DNA of 64,000 bases from an uncultured Gemmatimonadota bacterium (GCA_903882745.1 CAIRYG010000005.1:124001-188000); one strand, 5' to 3'. Positions 40,538 through 50,261 are shown, counted from the stretch's first letter. The notes: generated from the letters alone by a model not told the origin. Made by a program: numbers and translations.

Positions 40538-42466
40538 CTAGCCGTCCGCGGCAATCAACTCCAGCGCTTCCCAGCGTGCCGTCGTTGCCGTCAGCTCCAC
40601 CTCGAGTGCTGTGAGTCGCGCACGGACGCCAATCACCGCCGCACCGTCGCGCAGGAAGGTCGGATCTGCCAGTCGCGCGAAGAGCTCGCCCCGTTCTCGC
40701 TCAAGCGCATCAATCGCGTCGGGGAGTGCAGCGAGCTCGGTCTTTTCCTTAAACGTGAGTCGGCGCGGTTTGGCGGTTTTCGCGATCTGCTTCGTCGTGT
40801 CTTTCGGAGCGGCCGCAGCGGATGGAGCGGCTGTGCGTTTCGCCGCCGCTCCCGAGACGGCCGCCCGCTGCCGCACCCAATCGGCGTAGCCACCGACATA
40901 CTCACCAACATGCCCCTTCCCCTCAAACACCAGCGTGCTGGTGACCACGTTATCGAGAAAGGCGCGATCGTGACTCACCACGAGTAAGGTGCCAGAGAAC
41001 TCCAGCAACAGCTCCTCGAGCAAATCGAGGGTCTCGATATCGAGGTCGTTGGTCGGTTCGTCGAGCACCAGCAAGTTGAACGGCCGTGTAAACAACCGGG
41101 CCAGCAACAACCGATTGCGTTCTCCACCAGAGAGCGCACGGACCGGCGTGCGCACCCGATCCGCGCCGAACAGGAAATCCTGCAGGTAGCTCATCACGTG
41201 CTTCTTGTTCTCACCCACATCCACCCAGTCCGCACCATCGGCAATGCTGTCGTACACGCTTTGCTCCGGATCGAGCTGTTCGCGGAGCTGATCAAAATAC
41301 GCGACTTCCAGGCCGGTCCCGAGCCGGATCGTTCCGCTATCAGGAGCGAGATCGCCGAGGAGCAGTCGCAGCAGTGTCGTTTTACCGGAGCCGTTGGGGC
41401 CAATCAGCCCCACGCGATCGCCGCGCGTCATCGTGGTGGTGAAGTCGCGAACAATCACCTTCTCGCCGCGCGCAAAGGTTACACCACGCGCCTCGGCGAC
41501 CAATCGGCCCGATCGCTCGGCGACCTGTACTTCCATCTGCGCCGCGCCGCCGCGCTCGCGCCGCTTGCTGCGCTCCACGCGGAGCGCCTCGAGATTCCGC
41601 ACCCGACCTTCGTTGCGCGTACGACGTGCCTGGACGCCGGTGCGGATCCACACTTCCTCTTTCGCCAGCTTTCGGTCAAACTCGGCGAACTCGCGCTCCT
41701 CGACCGCGAGCGCAGCCTCTTTGCGGATCAGATACGTGTCGTAGTCGGTGCCCCAGTCCACGAGCCGACCACGGTCGAGCTCCACAATTCGGGTGGCGAC
41801 ATTGCGAAGAAAGGCCCGGTCGTGGGTCACAAAGACGATCGTCATCCCGCGGTCCACGAGGAACTCTTCCATCCACTCCACCGCTTCGACGTCCAAGTGG
41901 TTGGTGGGCTCGTCGAGCAGGAGTACGTCCGGCTGTCGCACGAGGGCGCGCGCTAAGAGCGTCTGACGCTTCCGCCCACCAGAGGCGGAGGCGAACGGAA
42001 GGTCGGCGTCGAGCGCGAGATGTTCGAGAACGGTGTCAACCCGGGACTGCATTTCCCAGGCGTTGGCCGCGTCGAGGGCGTGGTGCAGGCGATCCAGCTC
42101 CTTGAGCGCGCTCGCGCTTCCCGCCGCATCCACGATCGTGCTCACCCGATGGCTCGCCTCGTGATACCGTGCGAGCAGGGTGCCGGCGTCGCCGAGTCCC
42201 CCGGCGACCACCTCAAAGATGGTCCCCTCCACATCGTCCGGAACCTGCTGCTCGAGTCGGGTGACCGTGACCCCCGTCTGGCGAATCACCTCTCCACTGG
42301 CTGGGGTGAGCTCGCCGTCCAGCAACTTGAGAATGGTGCTCTTTCCCGCGCCGTTGCGGCCGAGCAAACAGACCCGCTCGCCGCGCTCGATCGCAAAGCG
42401 CGCACGATCGAGAACCGGGGGACCGCCGAAGGCCAGCGTGACATCCTGCATTCCGAGAAGAGCCAT
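40538..42466 (-). CDS. uup: ABC-F ATPase, Uup type
   Basis: The 642-residue cytosolic protein has two ABC domains and no membrane part. Walker A motifs are GRNGAGKST (near residue 36) and GPNGSGKTT; Walker B motifs are VLLLDEPTNHLD and LLVLDEPTNDLD; signatures are ASGGRKRQ and LSGGERNR. The C-terminal coiled-coil domain (about 565-640) is typical of Uup. ABC-F proteins act on the ribosome; Uup has also been linked to DNA transposon excision and branch migration. It leads a run of minus-strand genes. Confidence 0.9.
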   Translation of the reverse strand: MALLGMQDVTLAFGGPPVLDRARFAIERGERVCLLGRNGAGKSTILKLLDGELTPASGEVIRQTGVTVTRLEQQVPDDVEGTIFEVVAGGLGDAGTLLARYHEASHRVSTIVDAAGSASALKELDRLHHALDAANAWEMQSRVDTVLEHLALDADLPFASASGGRKRQTLLARALVRQPDVLLLDEPTNHLDVEAVEWMEEFLVDRGMTIVFVTHDRAFLRNVATRIVELDRGRLVDWGTDYDTYLIRKEAALAVEEREFAEFDRKLAKEEVWIRTGVQARRTRNEGRVRNLEALRVERSKRRERGGAAQMEVQVAERSGRLVAEARGVTFARGEKVIVRDFTTTMTRGDRVGLIGPNGSGKTTLLRLLLGDLAPDSGTIRLGTGLEVAYFDQLREQLDPEQSVYDSIADGADWVDVGENKKHVMSYLQDFLFGADRVRTPVRALSGGERNRLLLARLFTRPFNLLVLDEPTNDLDIETLDLLEELLLEFSGTLLVVSHDRAFLDNVVTSTLVFEGKGHVGEYVGGYADWVRQRAAVSGAAAKRTAAPSAAAAPKDTTKQIAKTAKPRRLTFKEKTELAALPDAIDALERERGELFARLADPTFLRDGAAVIGVRARLTALEVELTATTARWEALELIAADG

Positions 42467-42576
42467 AGCGCGAAATATGGCCGATGGCGCAGCTCTGGTG
42501 GGTGCTGAGCGGGGTATTCGCCCGCACCACTTTCGCCCGCTGGCGCCGAGGGCGCGGATGTGTCATCCTCCTGACT

Positions 42577-45024
42577 ATGACTCGCCACCCACTCCTGACA
42601 CTCGCGCTCGCCGGACTCCTCGCGAGTCCCCTCGCGGTGTCGCTGCCCGCGCCGCTCGCCGCGCAAGCCACCGATACCCTTCGGACCGCCGGACTCGTCG
42701 CCCCGGTCGAAGTGGTACGGGATCGCCAAGGGATCTCGCACATCTACGCCAAGAACGAGCATGACTTGTTCTTCACCCAAGGCTACGTCGCGGCACGCGA
42801 TCGGCTGTTCCAACTCGAACTCTGGCGGCGTCAAGCCACGGGAACAGTTGCCGAACTCCTCGGCCCGCGCGAACTCCAGCGCGATATCGGCGCACGCCTG
42901 TTTGCGTTCCGCGGCGACATGTCCAAGGAGCTGTCGCATTATCACCCACGGAGCCGCAGCATCATCGGCGCCTTTGTGGATGGTGTGAATGCGTACATCG
43001 CGGTGACAGAGCGCGACCCCAAGCTCCTGCCGATGGAGTTCCGCCTGCTCGACACCAAGCCGGGACGGTGGACACCCGCAATCGTGATCTCGCGACATGG
43101 CGGACTGCTCGGGAACATCGAGCAAGAGCTCGCGGTCACCCGAGCGGTCGCTGCAGTTGGGGCGCCCACGGTGAAATCGCTCTGGAGTTTTCATCCCGGC
43201 GACCCCGATCTCACCATCGATCCGGCAATCGACCCGTCGCTGCTGAGCGCAAAGATTCTGGATCTGTATCGCGCCTATCGCGCGCCGGTGCGATTCCAGC
43301 CGAGTGATGTGAAGCTGGCCAGCGCGCGCAACAGCAGCGCAAGCTGGAAATCGCTTGCTGCTGCAACACAGGCGTCGTACGACGAGGTGCAGCAAACCCA
43401 GATCCGCGACATCGGCAGTAACAACTGGGTCGTGAGTGGATCACGCTCCGCGAGTGGAAAGCCGTTGCTCGCCAACGATCCGCATCGCACGCAGGCCTCG
43501 CCGTCGTTGCGGTACTGGGTACATCTCGTGGCGCCCGGTTGGAACGTGATTGGTGGGGGAGAGCCCGAGATCCCTGGTGTCTCGATTGGGCACAACGAAT
43601 ACGGTGCGTGGGGGCTCACGATCTTCGCCACAGACGGTGAGGATTTGTATGTCTATACGACCAATCCCGCCAACCCGCGCGAGTATCGCTACGGCAATGG
43701 GTGGGAAGCAATGCGCACGGTGGAGGAGAACATCCCCGTGAAGGGTGCTTCGGCGTCGCACGTGGAGCTCAGATTCACGCGACATGGCCCCGTCGTGTAC
43801 GAAGACACCCTGCATCATGTGGCGTATGCGGTGCGCGCTGCTTGGCTCGAGCCTGGCGCCTCGCCGTATCTCGCGAGTCTGCGCATGGATCAAGCGAAAA
43901 ACTGGGACGAATTTCGCGCCGCGTGCGCGGCGAGCTTTATTCCGGGCGAGAACATGATCTGGGCCGATCGCACTGGGCACATCGGTTGGCAGTCGGTGGG
44001 GATCGCGCCGGTCCGCACGCACTGGAGCGGACTGGTTGCCGTTCCTGGCGACGGGCGCTTTGAGTGGAAGGGCTATTTGCCAATCCTCGACAAGCCGCAT
44101 TCGGCGGATCCAGCTGAGGGCTTCATTGCCACGGCGAACAACGATCTGATCCCGCGCGGCTACACGCACATGGACGCCGTCGGATTCGAGTGGACCGATC
44201 CCTACCGCTGGGACCGGATCTCCGAAGTGCTGCGCGCGGGAAAGAAGTTGACGGTCGACGACATGACTCGGCTCCAAACCGACTACACGTCGCTGCCGGC
44301 GCGTCAGCTCGTTCCGCTGCTCAGCGCCGTGAAGTCCGTGGCACCTGCTGTCGAAGCCGCGCGTCTCGCCCTGCTCAATTGGGACCGCGTGCTCGGCGCG
44401 CCGTCCGTGCCCGCGGGGATCTATGAAGCGTGGTATCGCGCTCTCGCAGCCGACCTCACTCGGCGACAGGTTCCCGAATCCATCCGCGCGTATCTCAACA
44501 CGCTCTCGACCGGGCGTGTGGTGGAGTTGCTCACCGCGCCGTCAGCCGCGCTTGGACGAACCCCAGCGGCCGCGCGCGACTCACTCGTGCTCCGCGCGCT
44601 CGAGACCGCTGTGGCAGATCTCACCAAGCGCTTTGGTGCCGATCCCGCCAAGTGGATGTACGGTCAAGAAGGGTACCATCACGCACTGATCACGCATCCG
44701 CTGAGTCCTGCTGTTTCGCCTGAGCTTCGCAAGCAACTCGACGTGGGTCCCGCGCCACGCGGCGGTGATGCGACCACCGTTGGCGCCACAGGAAATGGCG
44801 GCAATCAAACGTCGGGCGCTTCGTTCCGAATGGTGGTCGATCTCGCCGATTGGGAGCGCACGGTGGGGACCAACACGCCGGGGCAGTCGGGCGACCCGTC
44901 CAACGCCCACTATCGGGATCTCTTTCCGCTGTGGGCGGAGGACAAGTTCTTTGCGGTGCCGTATGCGCGTGCCCAGATTCTCAAGAATGCCGAACAGCGC
45001 TCGGTGATGATTCCTCAACGGTGA
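42577..45024 (+). CDS. Penicillin acylase family Ntn-hydrolase
   Basis: From the ATG at 42577 (an earlier frame from 42484 lacks a signal), the 815-residue precursor has a signal peptide ending LAAQ. It has an alpha chain with VEVVRDRQGISHIYAKNEHDLFFTQGYVAARDRLFQLE. The autocatalytic site precedes GSNNWVVSGSRSASGKPLLANDPH, giving Ser as the N-terminal nucleophile. The beta chain contains GEPEIPGVSIGHNEYGAWG and a closing GGNQTSGASFRMVVDL. Family members cleave beta-lactam side chains or acyl-homoserine lactones; the substrate here is unknown. The next gene starts at its stop (TGATG). Confidence 0.9.
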   Translation: MTRHPLLTLALAGLLASPLAVSLPAPLAAQATDTLRTAGLVAPVEVVRDRQGISHIYAKNEHDLFFTQGYVAARDRLFQLELWRRQATGTVAELLGPRELQRDIGARLFAFRGDMSKELSHYHPRSRSIIGAFVDGVNAYIAVTERDPKLLPMEFRLLDTKPGRWTPAIVISRHGGLLGNIEQELAVTRAVAAVGAPTVKSLWSFHPGDPDLTIDPAIDPSLLSAKILDLYRAYRAPVRFQPSDVKLASARNSSASWKSLAAATQASYDEVQQTQIRDIGSNNWVVSGSRSASGKPLLANDPHRTQASPSLRYWVHLVAPGWNVIGGGEPEIPGVSIGHNEYGAWGLTIFATDGEDLYVYTTNPANPREYRYGNGWEAMRTVEENIPVKGASASHVELRFTRHGPVVYEDTLHHVAYAVRAAWLEPGASPYLASLRMDQAKNWDEFRAACAASFIPGENMIWADRTGHIGWQSVGIAPVRTHWSGLVAVPGDGRFEWKGYLPILDKPHSADPAEGFIATANNDLIPRGYTHMDAVGFEWTDPYRWDRISEVLRAGKKLTVDDMTRLQTDYTSLPARQLVPLLSAVKSVAPAVEAARLALLNWDRVLGAPSVPAGIYEAWYRALAADLTRRQVPESIRAYLNTLSTGRVVELLTAPSAALGRTPAAARDSLVLRALETAVADLTKRFGADPAKWMYGQEGYHHALITHPLSPAVSPELRKQLDVGPAPRGGDATTVGATGNGGNQTSGASFRMVVDLADWERTVGTNTPGQSGDPSNAHYRDLFPLWAEDKFFAVPYARAQILKNAEQRSVMIPQR

Positions 45025-46319
45025 TGGTCATGTCCATACTGCGTCGTGTGCTGCTGAGTCGCTCCGCGCTGCTCGCGCTTCCGCTCGTCCTGCCAGCGGT
45101 GCTCGCTTTTCGAGTGCCACGAGAGTCGCGAGCCGAGCTGCGTGTACCGGCGTTCACGGCGTATCTGGTGCCGGACGCCGATGCGGCGCGAGTGTCGCAG
45201 AATCGGCCCGTGCAGCCATTCGTTGCGCGCGGGAGCAGCCTGGCGTGGTATGGGCAGTTCACGGCGCGTGGCAGCATGACCGCGGCTGTCGCGCTCCAGC
45301 TTCCGGCAGGTGCACACCAGTCGATGCGACTTTCGGTGGGCACGCAACGGCACGACGTGACCGTGACGGGAACCGGCGCTGAAGCGCGCGTGCCGTTCGG
45401 CGAGTTTCCAGTGGCCGACACTGGGTATCTGAAAATCGAACTCACCACCGCCGATGGCGTGGCGATACCGGCCCTCGGCGTGAACGCGCTATTGCTCGAC
45501 GGAGCGGCAACCATCGGCGCGCACTTCAATACCGACCCCCGTCGCAACGCCGCGAGCGTGCATCTGCGCTACCCGACCGACAGCACGCTGACCGTCACCG
45601 GCTTCTACAACGAAGTTACGGCCGTCGACGATCCGGTCACTACCTACTACATGGCCACCGGTTTTGCCCGTGGTTATTTCGGCATGCAGGTGAACTCGCT
45701 GACGGAGCGTCGTATCATCTTCTCGGTGTGGGATGCCGCCAACGGCACCAACGCCAAGGATCGGACGACCGTTGCGCCAGAAAATTTCACGCAGCTCATC
45801 GGCAAAGGCGACGGCGTGGTCGCCGACGTCTTTGGCAACGAAGGGACCGGCGGGCATTCACATCTCGTGTATAACTGGAAGACCGGTTCCACGCAGAAGT
45901 TCTTTGTGACGGCCACGCCTGACGGCGAGAGCACCATCTACGCTGGCTACTGGTTCCATCCAGAGAAGAACGCGTGGATGCTCATCGCCAGCTTTCGCGC
46001 GCCGAAGGATGGGCTCGGGTTACGTCGCCTCTATTCCTTCAGCGAGAACTTCGGGGGCAACAACGGCCATCTCCGGCGCAAAGCGCGCTTCGGGAATCAG
46101 TGGATCCAACTCCGTGATGGCCGTTGGCAGGAGCTCACGACCGCCACGTTCAGTCACGACGCCACCGGCAAGGACGCGCGCCTCGACCGATTTATGGGTG
46201 TGGAGAACGGACAGTTCTTTTTGAGCCATGGCGGATTCGTCCCCGGCTTCACGACGATGGGAACGCCGTTTACGCGTGCGGCGAGCGGCACGCCGCCAAC
46301 AATCATGCTTCCGAAATAA
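45024..46319 (+). CDS. DUF3472 (with DUF5077) domain protein
   Basis: The ATG at 45024 overlaps the acylase stop (TGATG), so the two are coupled. The 431-residue protein has a hydrophobic N-terminus, a first beta domain resembling DUF5077 (AYLVPDADAARVSQ to about residue 160) and a DUF3472 domain (TTYYMATGFARGYFGMQVNS, FSVWDAANG, GNEGTGGHSHLVYNW). Members are secreted, and some are linked to sugar-binding; function here is not known. Another ATG at 45030 would shorten it by two residues. Confidence 0.75.
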   Translation: MVMSILRRVLLSRSALLALPLVLPAVLAFRVPRESRAELRVPAFTAYLVPDADAARVSQNRPVQPFVARGSSLAWYGQFTARGSMTAAVALQLPAGAHQSMRLSVGTQRHDVTVTGTGAEARVPFGEFPVADTGYLKIELTTADGVAIPALGVNALLLDGAATIGAHFNTDPRRNAASVHLRYPTDSTLTVTGFYNEVTAVDDPVTTYYMATGFARGYFGMQVNSLTERRIIFSVWDAANGTNAKDRTTVAPENFTQLIGKGDGVVADVFGNEGTGGHSHLVYNWKTGSTQKFFVTATPDGESTIYAGYWFHPEKNAWMLIASFRAPKDGLGLRRLYSFSENFGGNNGHLRRKARFGNQWIQLRDGRWQELTTATFSHDATGKDARLDRFMGVENGQFFLSHGGFVPGFTTMGTPFTRAASGTPPTIMLPK

Positions 46320-46340
46320 GTCCGGGTTGCCGTGCGAGGG

Positions 46341-46799
46341 TTACGCGGCGACCGGAACTTTCACCACGATTTTCCGGGTCGCAACCGGCGTGGTGACCGC
46401 AACATTCGGGCGATGTGCGTCCTGCGGAAAGAACACTGCGAACATGCCAGCGTTGACGACCAACGAGGTGGTCGGCGCAGGTGCGGTGCCGTAGAAACAC
46501 ACATCCTGTTCGGCGTCGTACGGTGTGGCAACAGGCAGCGTCTCGATCGGCGCGACTGGAATGCACTCGAGTCCCGACACGACATACTGGATGTCGATGT
46601 ACCGACGGTGCGATTCCCACTTCCGGTGTTCGGCAGGTTCGGTGTGGTACGACATTACGCGGGCTTCGCAGCCGTGGCCGATGTCGTGGTTGCCGTCGGG
46701 CGTCGTGCCGTCGAAGGCTGCAAGCCAGCGGAAGCAGTGCGCGAAGGCTGGGTGCAGCGGCGCATACTGCGGCGCGTTGCCGATGTGGTCGCAGATCAT
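46341..46799 (-). CDS. YhcH/YjgK/YiaL family protein
   Basis: Starting at the ATG at 46799, the 152-residue protein is the usual length of this cupin-like family (DUF386). Motifs: MICDHIGNAPQYAPLHPAF, the paired ESHRRYIDIQYVVSG and MFAVFFPQDAHRP with His ligands, and final VRKIVVKV-like strand (TRKIVVKVPV). Relatives sit in sialic acid or sugar-acid pathways. An in-frame extension to 46931 is not used. Confidence 0.85.
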   Translation of the reverse strand: MICDHIGNAPQYAPLHPAFAHCFRWLAAFDGTTPDGNHDIGHGCEARVMSYHTEPAEHRKWESHRRYIDIQYVVSGLECIPVAPIETLPVATPYDAEQDVCFYGTAPAPTTSLVVNAGMFAVFFPQDAHRPNVAVTTPVATRKIVVKVPVAA

Positions 46800-47032
46800 G
46801 CTGAAATGTACCGCGAATCGTGTGGACCGTGCCAAGACTGCGGTGACCGCGGTGACCACCCCGGGCGCGGCCGCGGTGCGCAATCTGACGCTGGGCAGGT
46901 GGAGGTCGGGGCGTCGGGTCGGTAGAATCACGCCAAGGTGGACGGTTTGGCCCGGAAACTGTTAACAACCGATGTGCTCGCCCGTCCATCACCAGAACGC
47001 CGTGGCTCGTTCATCCCCAGACCGCTCCCTCC

Positions 47033-48811
47033 GTGCAATCGTCAGGTCCCGCTGTTCGTAGCCTCCCGCAGACCGTCCGCCTCGCCGTCGCGAGAAGCAT
47101 GACGGTGGGCGCCTTCTGTAGCGTCATCATCACCGCGGTCGCGTGCGCCGGATCCCGCGCAGATGCGGCGGCGCCGACTACGTCGACCGCCACCGCCCCA
47201 AGTGCACCTAGCAATGTCCTGGCCACCGCGGGGGACGGGAGTGCGAGCATCCAGTTTTCCGCGCCAACATCAACCGGCGGATCCCCGATCACGAGTTATG
47301 CCGCCACCTGTTCGGCAGCCGGCGCTAGTCGAAGCGCGTCCGGGACCTCCAGTCCTATTCTTGTGCAGGGTCTCTCGAACGGAGTGGCATACGCATGCGT
47401 GGTGACAGCCTCCAACGCCGTTGGAGCCGGAGCCCCCTCAGGGCCGGCGACCGTGACGCCATTCGCAACGCCCGCGCTCGGCGCCTTCGCGGGTAACATC
47501 GTGCTGGGGGTACCCACCAGCAGTAGCGTGACCGCGAACGTCTATGCCCCCACGCAATCGGGCTCGGTATACATCGCCTACGGAACCACCCCTGGCGTGT
47601 ACGACCGCCAAACGAGCGCGGTGTCGATCATCGCGGGCACGCCACTCGAGATTGCGCTCACCGGACTCGCCACCGATACGCGCTACTTCTACCGACTCTA
47701 CTATCTCACGAGTGGCGCCGGTTCCGGACCCACCGACGAATACACCTTCCACACCGCGCGCCCGCCCGGTGCGGCCTTCACGTTCGTCGCGCAAGGGGAC
47801 TCACATCCCGAGCGCACCAACAGCGAGTTCGACGCGACGCTCTATACCCGCACGCTGACGACCGCCGCGAGCGATCGACCGGACTTCTTCTTCACCAGCG
47901 GCGACGATTTCAGTGTCGACACGCAGGATCCGGTCACGATCAGCGAGCCGATCGTCGCCAATCGATACCTCATTCAACGGCCGTACCTCGGCATCATTGG
48001 TCGCAGCGCGCCGGTCTTCCTGGTCAACGGCAATCACGAGCAAGCGGCGCGCTACCTCCTCAATGGGACGCCGAATAGCGTGGCCGTGTGGGCGCAGAAC
48101 GCACGCAATCGGCTCTATTCGCAGCCAGCGCCGGGCGCGTTCTACTCGGGCAACAGCGAGGTTGTGCCCGATGTCGGCCTGTTGCGAAACTACTACGCCT
48201 TCACCTGGGGCGATGCGCTCTTCGTCACCATCGATCCGTATTGGGGGTCCCCGGTGTGCGTCGACAATCCGTTCTTCGGCGGGGCCAAGCGGAGCAATAT
48301 CTGGGACGTCACGCACGGCGATGCGCAGTATCAATGGCTGAAGCGCACCCTCGAGCAAAGTTCGGCGCGCTACAAGTTCGTCTTCGCGCATCACGTGATG
48401 GGCACCCAGCGGGGTGGCACCGATGTGGCACGCCTCTACGAGTGGGGCGGACAGAGCCCGAACGGCAACTCTGACTTTGCCGCGCAACGTCCGACCTGGG
48501 CCATGCCGATCCATCAGCTCTTCGTGGCGAATCACGTGACGATCTTCTTTCAAGGGCACGATCACATCTTCGTGCATCAACAACTCGACGGGGTCACCTA
48601 CCAAACGCTGCCGGAGCCGGCGGACCCGAACTACTCCCTGTTCAACGCCGATGCCTACGCGACCGGCGACAAATTCCCGAACGCCGGTTACGCACGGGTC
48701 TCGGTGGGCACTTCCGGCGTGAAGGTCGAGTACGTGCGCAGCTGGCTTCCGAAGGACGAAGTGCCCGGAAAGACCACGGGCACGGTCGCATTCAGCTACA
48801 CCATCCCGTAA
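47033..48811 (+). CDS. Secreted metallophosphoesterase with fibronectin III domains
   Basis: The 592-residue reading begins with GTG at 47033. The ATG at 47099, with GAGAAG just before it, is the likelier true start; the lipobox-like TAVAC would then make it a lipoprotein. One FN3 domain (about residues 55-140) and a purple acid phosphatase-type N-terminal domain (150-240) precede the catalytic domain. Metal-binding motifs in order are QGDSHPE, TSGDDF, NGNHEQ, FAHHVMG and FFQGHDHIF. It probably hydrolyses phosphate esters outside the cytoplasm. Its last 16 bases overlap the convergent TspO-like gene. Confidence 0.82.
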   Translation: MQSSGPAVRSLPQTVRLAVARSMTVGAFCSVIITAVACAGSRADAAAPTTSTATAPSAPSNVLATAGDGSASIQFSAPTSTGGSPITSYAATCSAAGASRSASGTSSPILVQGLSNGVAYACVVTASNAVGAGAPSGPATVTPFATPALGAFAGNIVLGVPTSSSVTANVYAPTQSGSVYIAYGTTPGVYDRQTSAVSIIAGTPLEIALTGLATDTRYFYRLYYLTSGAGSGPTDEYTFHTARPPGAAFTFVAQGDSHPERTNSEFDATLYTRTLTTAASDRPDFFFTSGDDFSVDTQDPVTISEPIVANRYLIQRPYLGIIGRSAPVFLVNGNHEQAARYLLNGTPNSVAVWAQNARNRLYSQPAPGAFYSGNSEVVPDVGLLRNYYAFTWGDALFVTIDPYWGSPVCVDNPFFGGAKRSNIWDVTHGDAQYQWLKRTLEQSSARYKFVFAHHVMGTQRGGTDVARLYEWGGQSPNGNSDFAAQRPTWAMPIHQLFVANHVTIFFQGHDHIFVHQQLDGVTYQTLPEPADPNYSLFNADAYATGDKFPNAGYARVSVGTSGVKVEYVRSWLPKDEVPGKTTGTVAFSYTIP

Positions 48812-49560
48812 GACGGAGGTACGGGCGCGCGCTTCCGCCCCACCCACCACAGCCCGAGTCCGCCAACAATACCCGCGGGCACCAGAATGGCCGCAGGTCC
48901 GGCAATCACCGGCATGTCGACGAACCGCGCGCCGATCCCACGCAGCGCCCAGGCGACAACGAACGGAAACACCCACGCGCCGCGCGCGTAGCTCATCGCC
49001 CACCCGAGTGCGGTTGCGATAATCATCATCGCAACGGCGTAGGTCGACTCGCTGATGCCAAAGCCCTGCCACTGCACCACGTGTGCATACTGGAAAATGT
49101 TCGCAATGATCGCGACGGAAATCCAGGCGAGATAAATCCCCGTGGGGACCGTGACACACCAGTACTCCGCCGTACTCGCCGGCTCGCCGCCCGTTACGCG
49201 CTCAAACAGCGTAATTAGCGCGACGAGCATCACCGCCATCACGGCCAACGCGCCGAGGAAGTGCGAGAAAGAAAAAGTGGAGATCCACGCGACATTGAGC
49301 GTGCCGACAATGATCCACCAGGGCCCGGTCCGCCGCACGCTGCGCGCGCTGCTCTCGCCAGGCAGCGCCTGAAAAACCGTGACCACCATCAACCCCACAT
49401 AGATCAGGCTCCAGATCCCAAACACATAGTTGGCCGGGAGAAAGAGCGACTGATAACGATTCGCGATCGTGCCAATAGAATCGCCACTCATCTTGCCCGA
49501 GGCGGCGAGTCCATTGCCGGCGAGCACGAGGATGAACACCATAAGGTTGAGGAATCTCAT
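48796..49560 (-). CDS. TspO/MBR-like tryptophan-rich membrane protein
   Basis: From the ATG at 49560 the protein has 254 residues and seven or eight membrane segments. The N-terminal part contains SLFLPANYVFGIWSLIYVGL and WWIIVGTLNVAWISTFSFSH, similar to tryptophan-rich sensory proteins of the TspO/MBR superfamily but longer than the classical 160 residues. Classical TspO binds porphyrins and benzodiazepines. The longer relatives are annotated as tryptophan-rich proteins of unknown function. It overlaps the phosphoesterase gene tail to tail. Confidence 0.68.
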   Translation of the reverse strand: MRFLNLMVFILVLAGNGLAASGKMSGDSIGTIANRYQSLFLPANYVFGIWSLIYVGLMVVTVFQALPGESSARSVRRTGPWWIIVGTLNVAWISTFSFSHFLGALAVMAVMLVALITLFERVTGGEPASTAEYWCVTVPTGIYLAWISVAIIANIFQYAHVVQWQGFGISESTYAVAMMIIATALGWAMSYARGAWVFPFVVAWALRGIGARFVDMPVIAGPAAILVPAGIVGGLGLWWVGRKRAPVPPSYGMV

Positions 49561-49612
49561 GCAACAAAGATGCGGCGACTGGGCCCGGTTCGCTACGGCG
49601 GAGCGTGGTGCC

Positions 49613-49948
49613 CTAATACAGGCAGGCATCCAAAATCGAGAGTACCTCGTCGAGCATGGCTGCCGGTGCTCGGCCAATTCGTGTGGCCTTCCTTGCGCGG
49701 TAGTCGATGGACTTCACCTGTTCGGCCATCACAAAACCCGTGACATCGGCACTCGCCGGTACGGCGACGTGGAATGGGTGCCGTCGGTCAGTGTTTGTTA
49801 CAGGGCAGGCGATACATAGCCCCGTATGACGATTAAATAAATCGTTGCTGATGACAAGCGCCGGGCGCCGCCCGCGCTGTTCATGGCCGGCTTGCGGGTC
49901 GAAGCTCAGCGCAATCAAGTCGCCTTTTTTCGGGATGTACTCGGCCAC
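49613..49948 (-). CDS. mazF: MazF/PemK-type toxin (mRNA interferase)
   Basis: The 111-residue toxin starts with GTG at 49948, directly after the antitoxin stop (TAAGTG). MazF features: KKGDLIALSFDPQAGHEQRGRRPALVIS, NRHTGLCIACPVTNTDR, and VMAEQVKSIDYRAR. The Gly-rich QRGRRPALV part and the Thr/Asn of PVTNTDR are the RNA-cleavage region. It would cut RNA at specific short sites when free of antitoxin. Confidence 0.93.
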   Translation of the reverse strand: MAEYIPKKGDLIALSFDPQAGHEQRGRRPALVISNDLFNRHTGLCIACPVTNTDRRHPFHVAVPASADVTGFVMAEQVKSIDYRARKATRIGRAPAAMLDEVLSILDACLY

Positions 49949-50230
49949 TTACCATTCCTCTTGGCCGAGGGCGACTCCCCAGTCCACTTCGGTCGAGCGC
50001 GTGGGCTTCGGGCGCGATCCCTTCGGGCGCGTTCCCTTCGGAAGATGACTGACCAGCTCGCGTAAGTCGTGCCCCCCGCGCACGCGCCGTGATGGCGTGA
50101 GCACAATCCGTCCCTCGTGTACCGAAACGTCGAAGCTGTCTCCAACGGCAACGCCAGCCTCGGCGAGGAGCGCTTTACTGAAGCGCAGCCCTTGGCTGTT
50201 GCCCCACTTCTGTAGTGTTGTGATTGGCAT
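49949..50230 (-). CDS. mazE: MazE-type AbrB-fold antitoxin
   Basis: From the ATG at 50230 it has 93 residues. The N-terminal AbrB/SpoVT DNA-binding half shows TTLQKWGNSQGLRFSKALLAEAG and DSFDVSVHEGRIVLTP. The C-terminal tail is basic then acidic (RPKPTRSTEVDWGVALGQ) and would bind the toxin. The middle contains a 15-base tandem repeat. An inverted repeat lies just before the gene. Confidence 0.92.
   Translation of the reverse strand: MPITTLQKWGNSQGLRFSKALLAEAGVAVGDSFDVSVHEGRIVLTPSRRVRGGHDLRELVSHLPKGTRPKGSRPKPTRSTEVDWGVALGQEEW
50006..50041. repeat. 15-bp tandem repeat inside mazE
   Basis: Two near-identical copies of cttcgggcgcgatcc (50006-50020, 50021-50035; one base differs) plus a partial third encode PKGTRPKGSRPK. 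It lies in the linker between the DNA-binding and toxin-binding parts. Confidence 0.85.
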
Positions 50231-50242
50231 GGCGGGTGATAG

Positions 50243-50261
50243 GGATATACGAAGTATATCC
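50243..50261. promoter_or_regulatory. Probable mazEF operator
   Basis: Arms ggatatac (50243-50250) and gtatatcc (50254-50261) flank gaa, a perfect inverted repeat 13 bases before the mazE start. The A+T-rich arms lie where the -10 box should be, as expected for autoregulation by the MazE-MazF complex. Confidence 0.65.
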
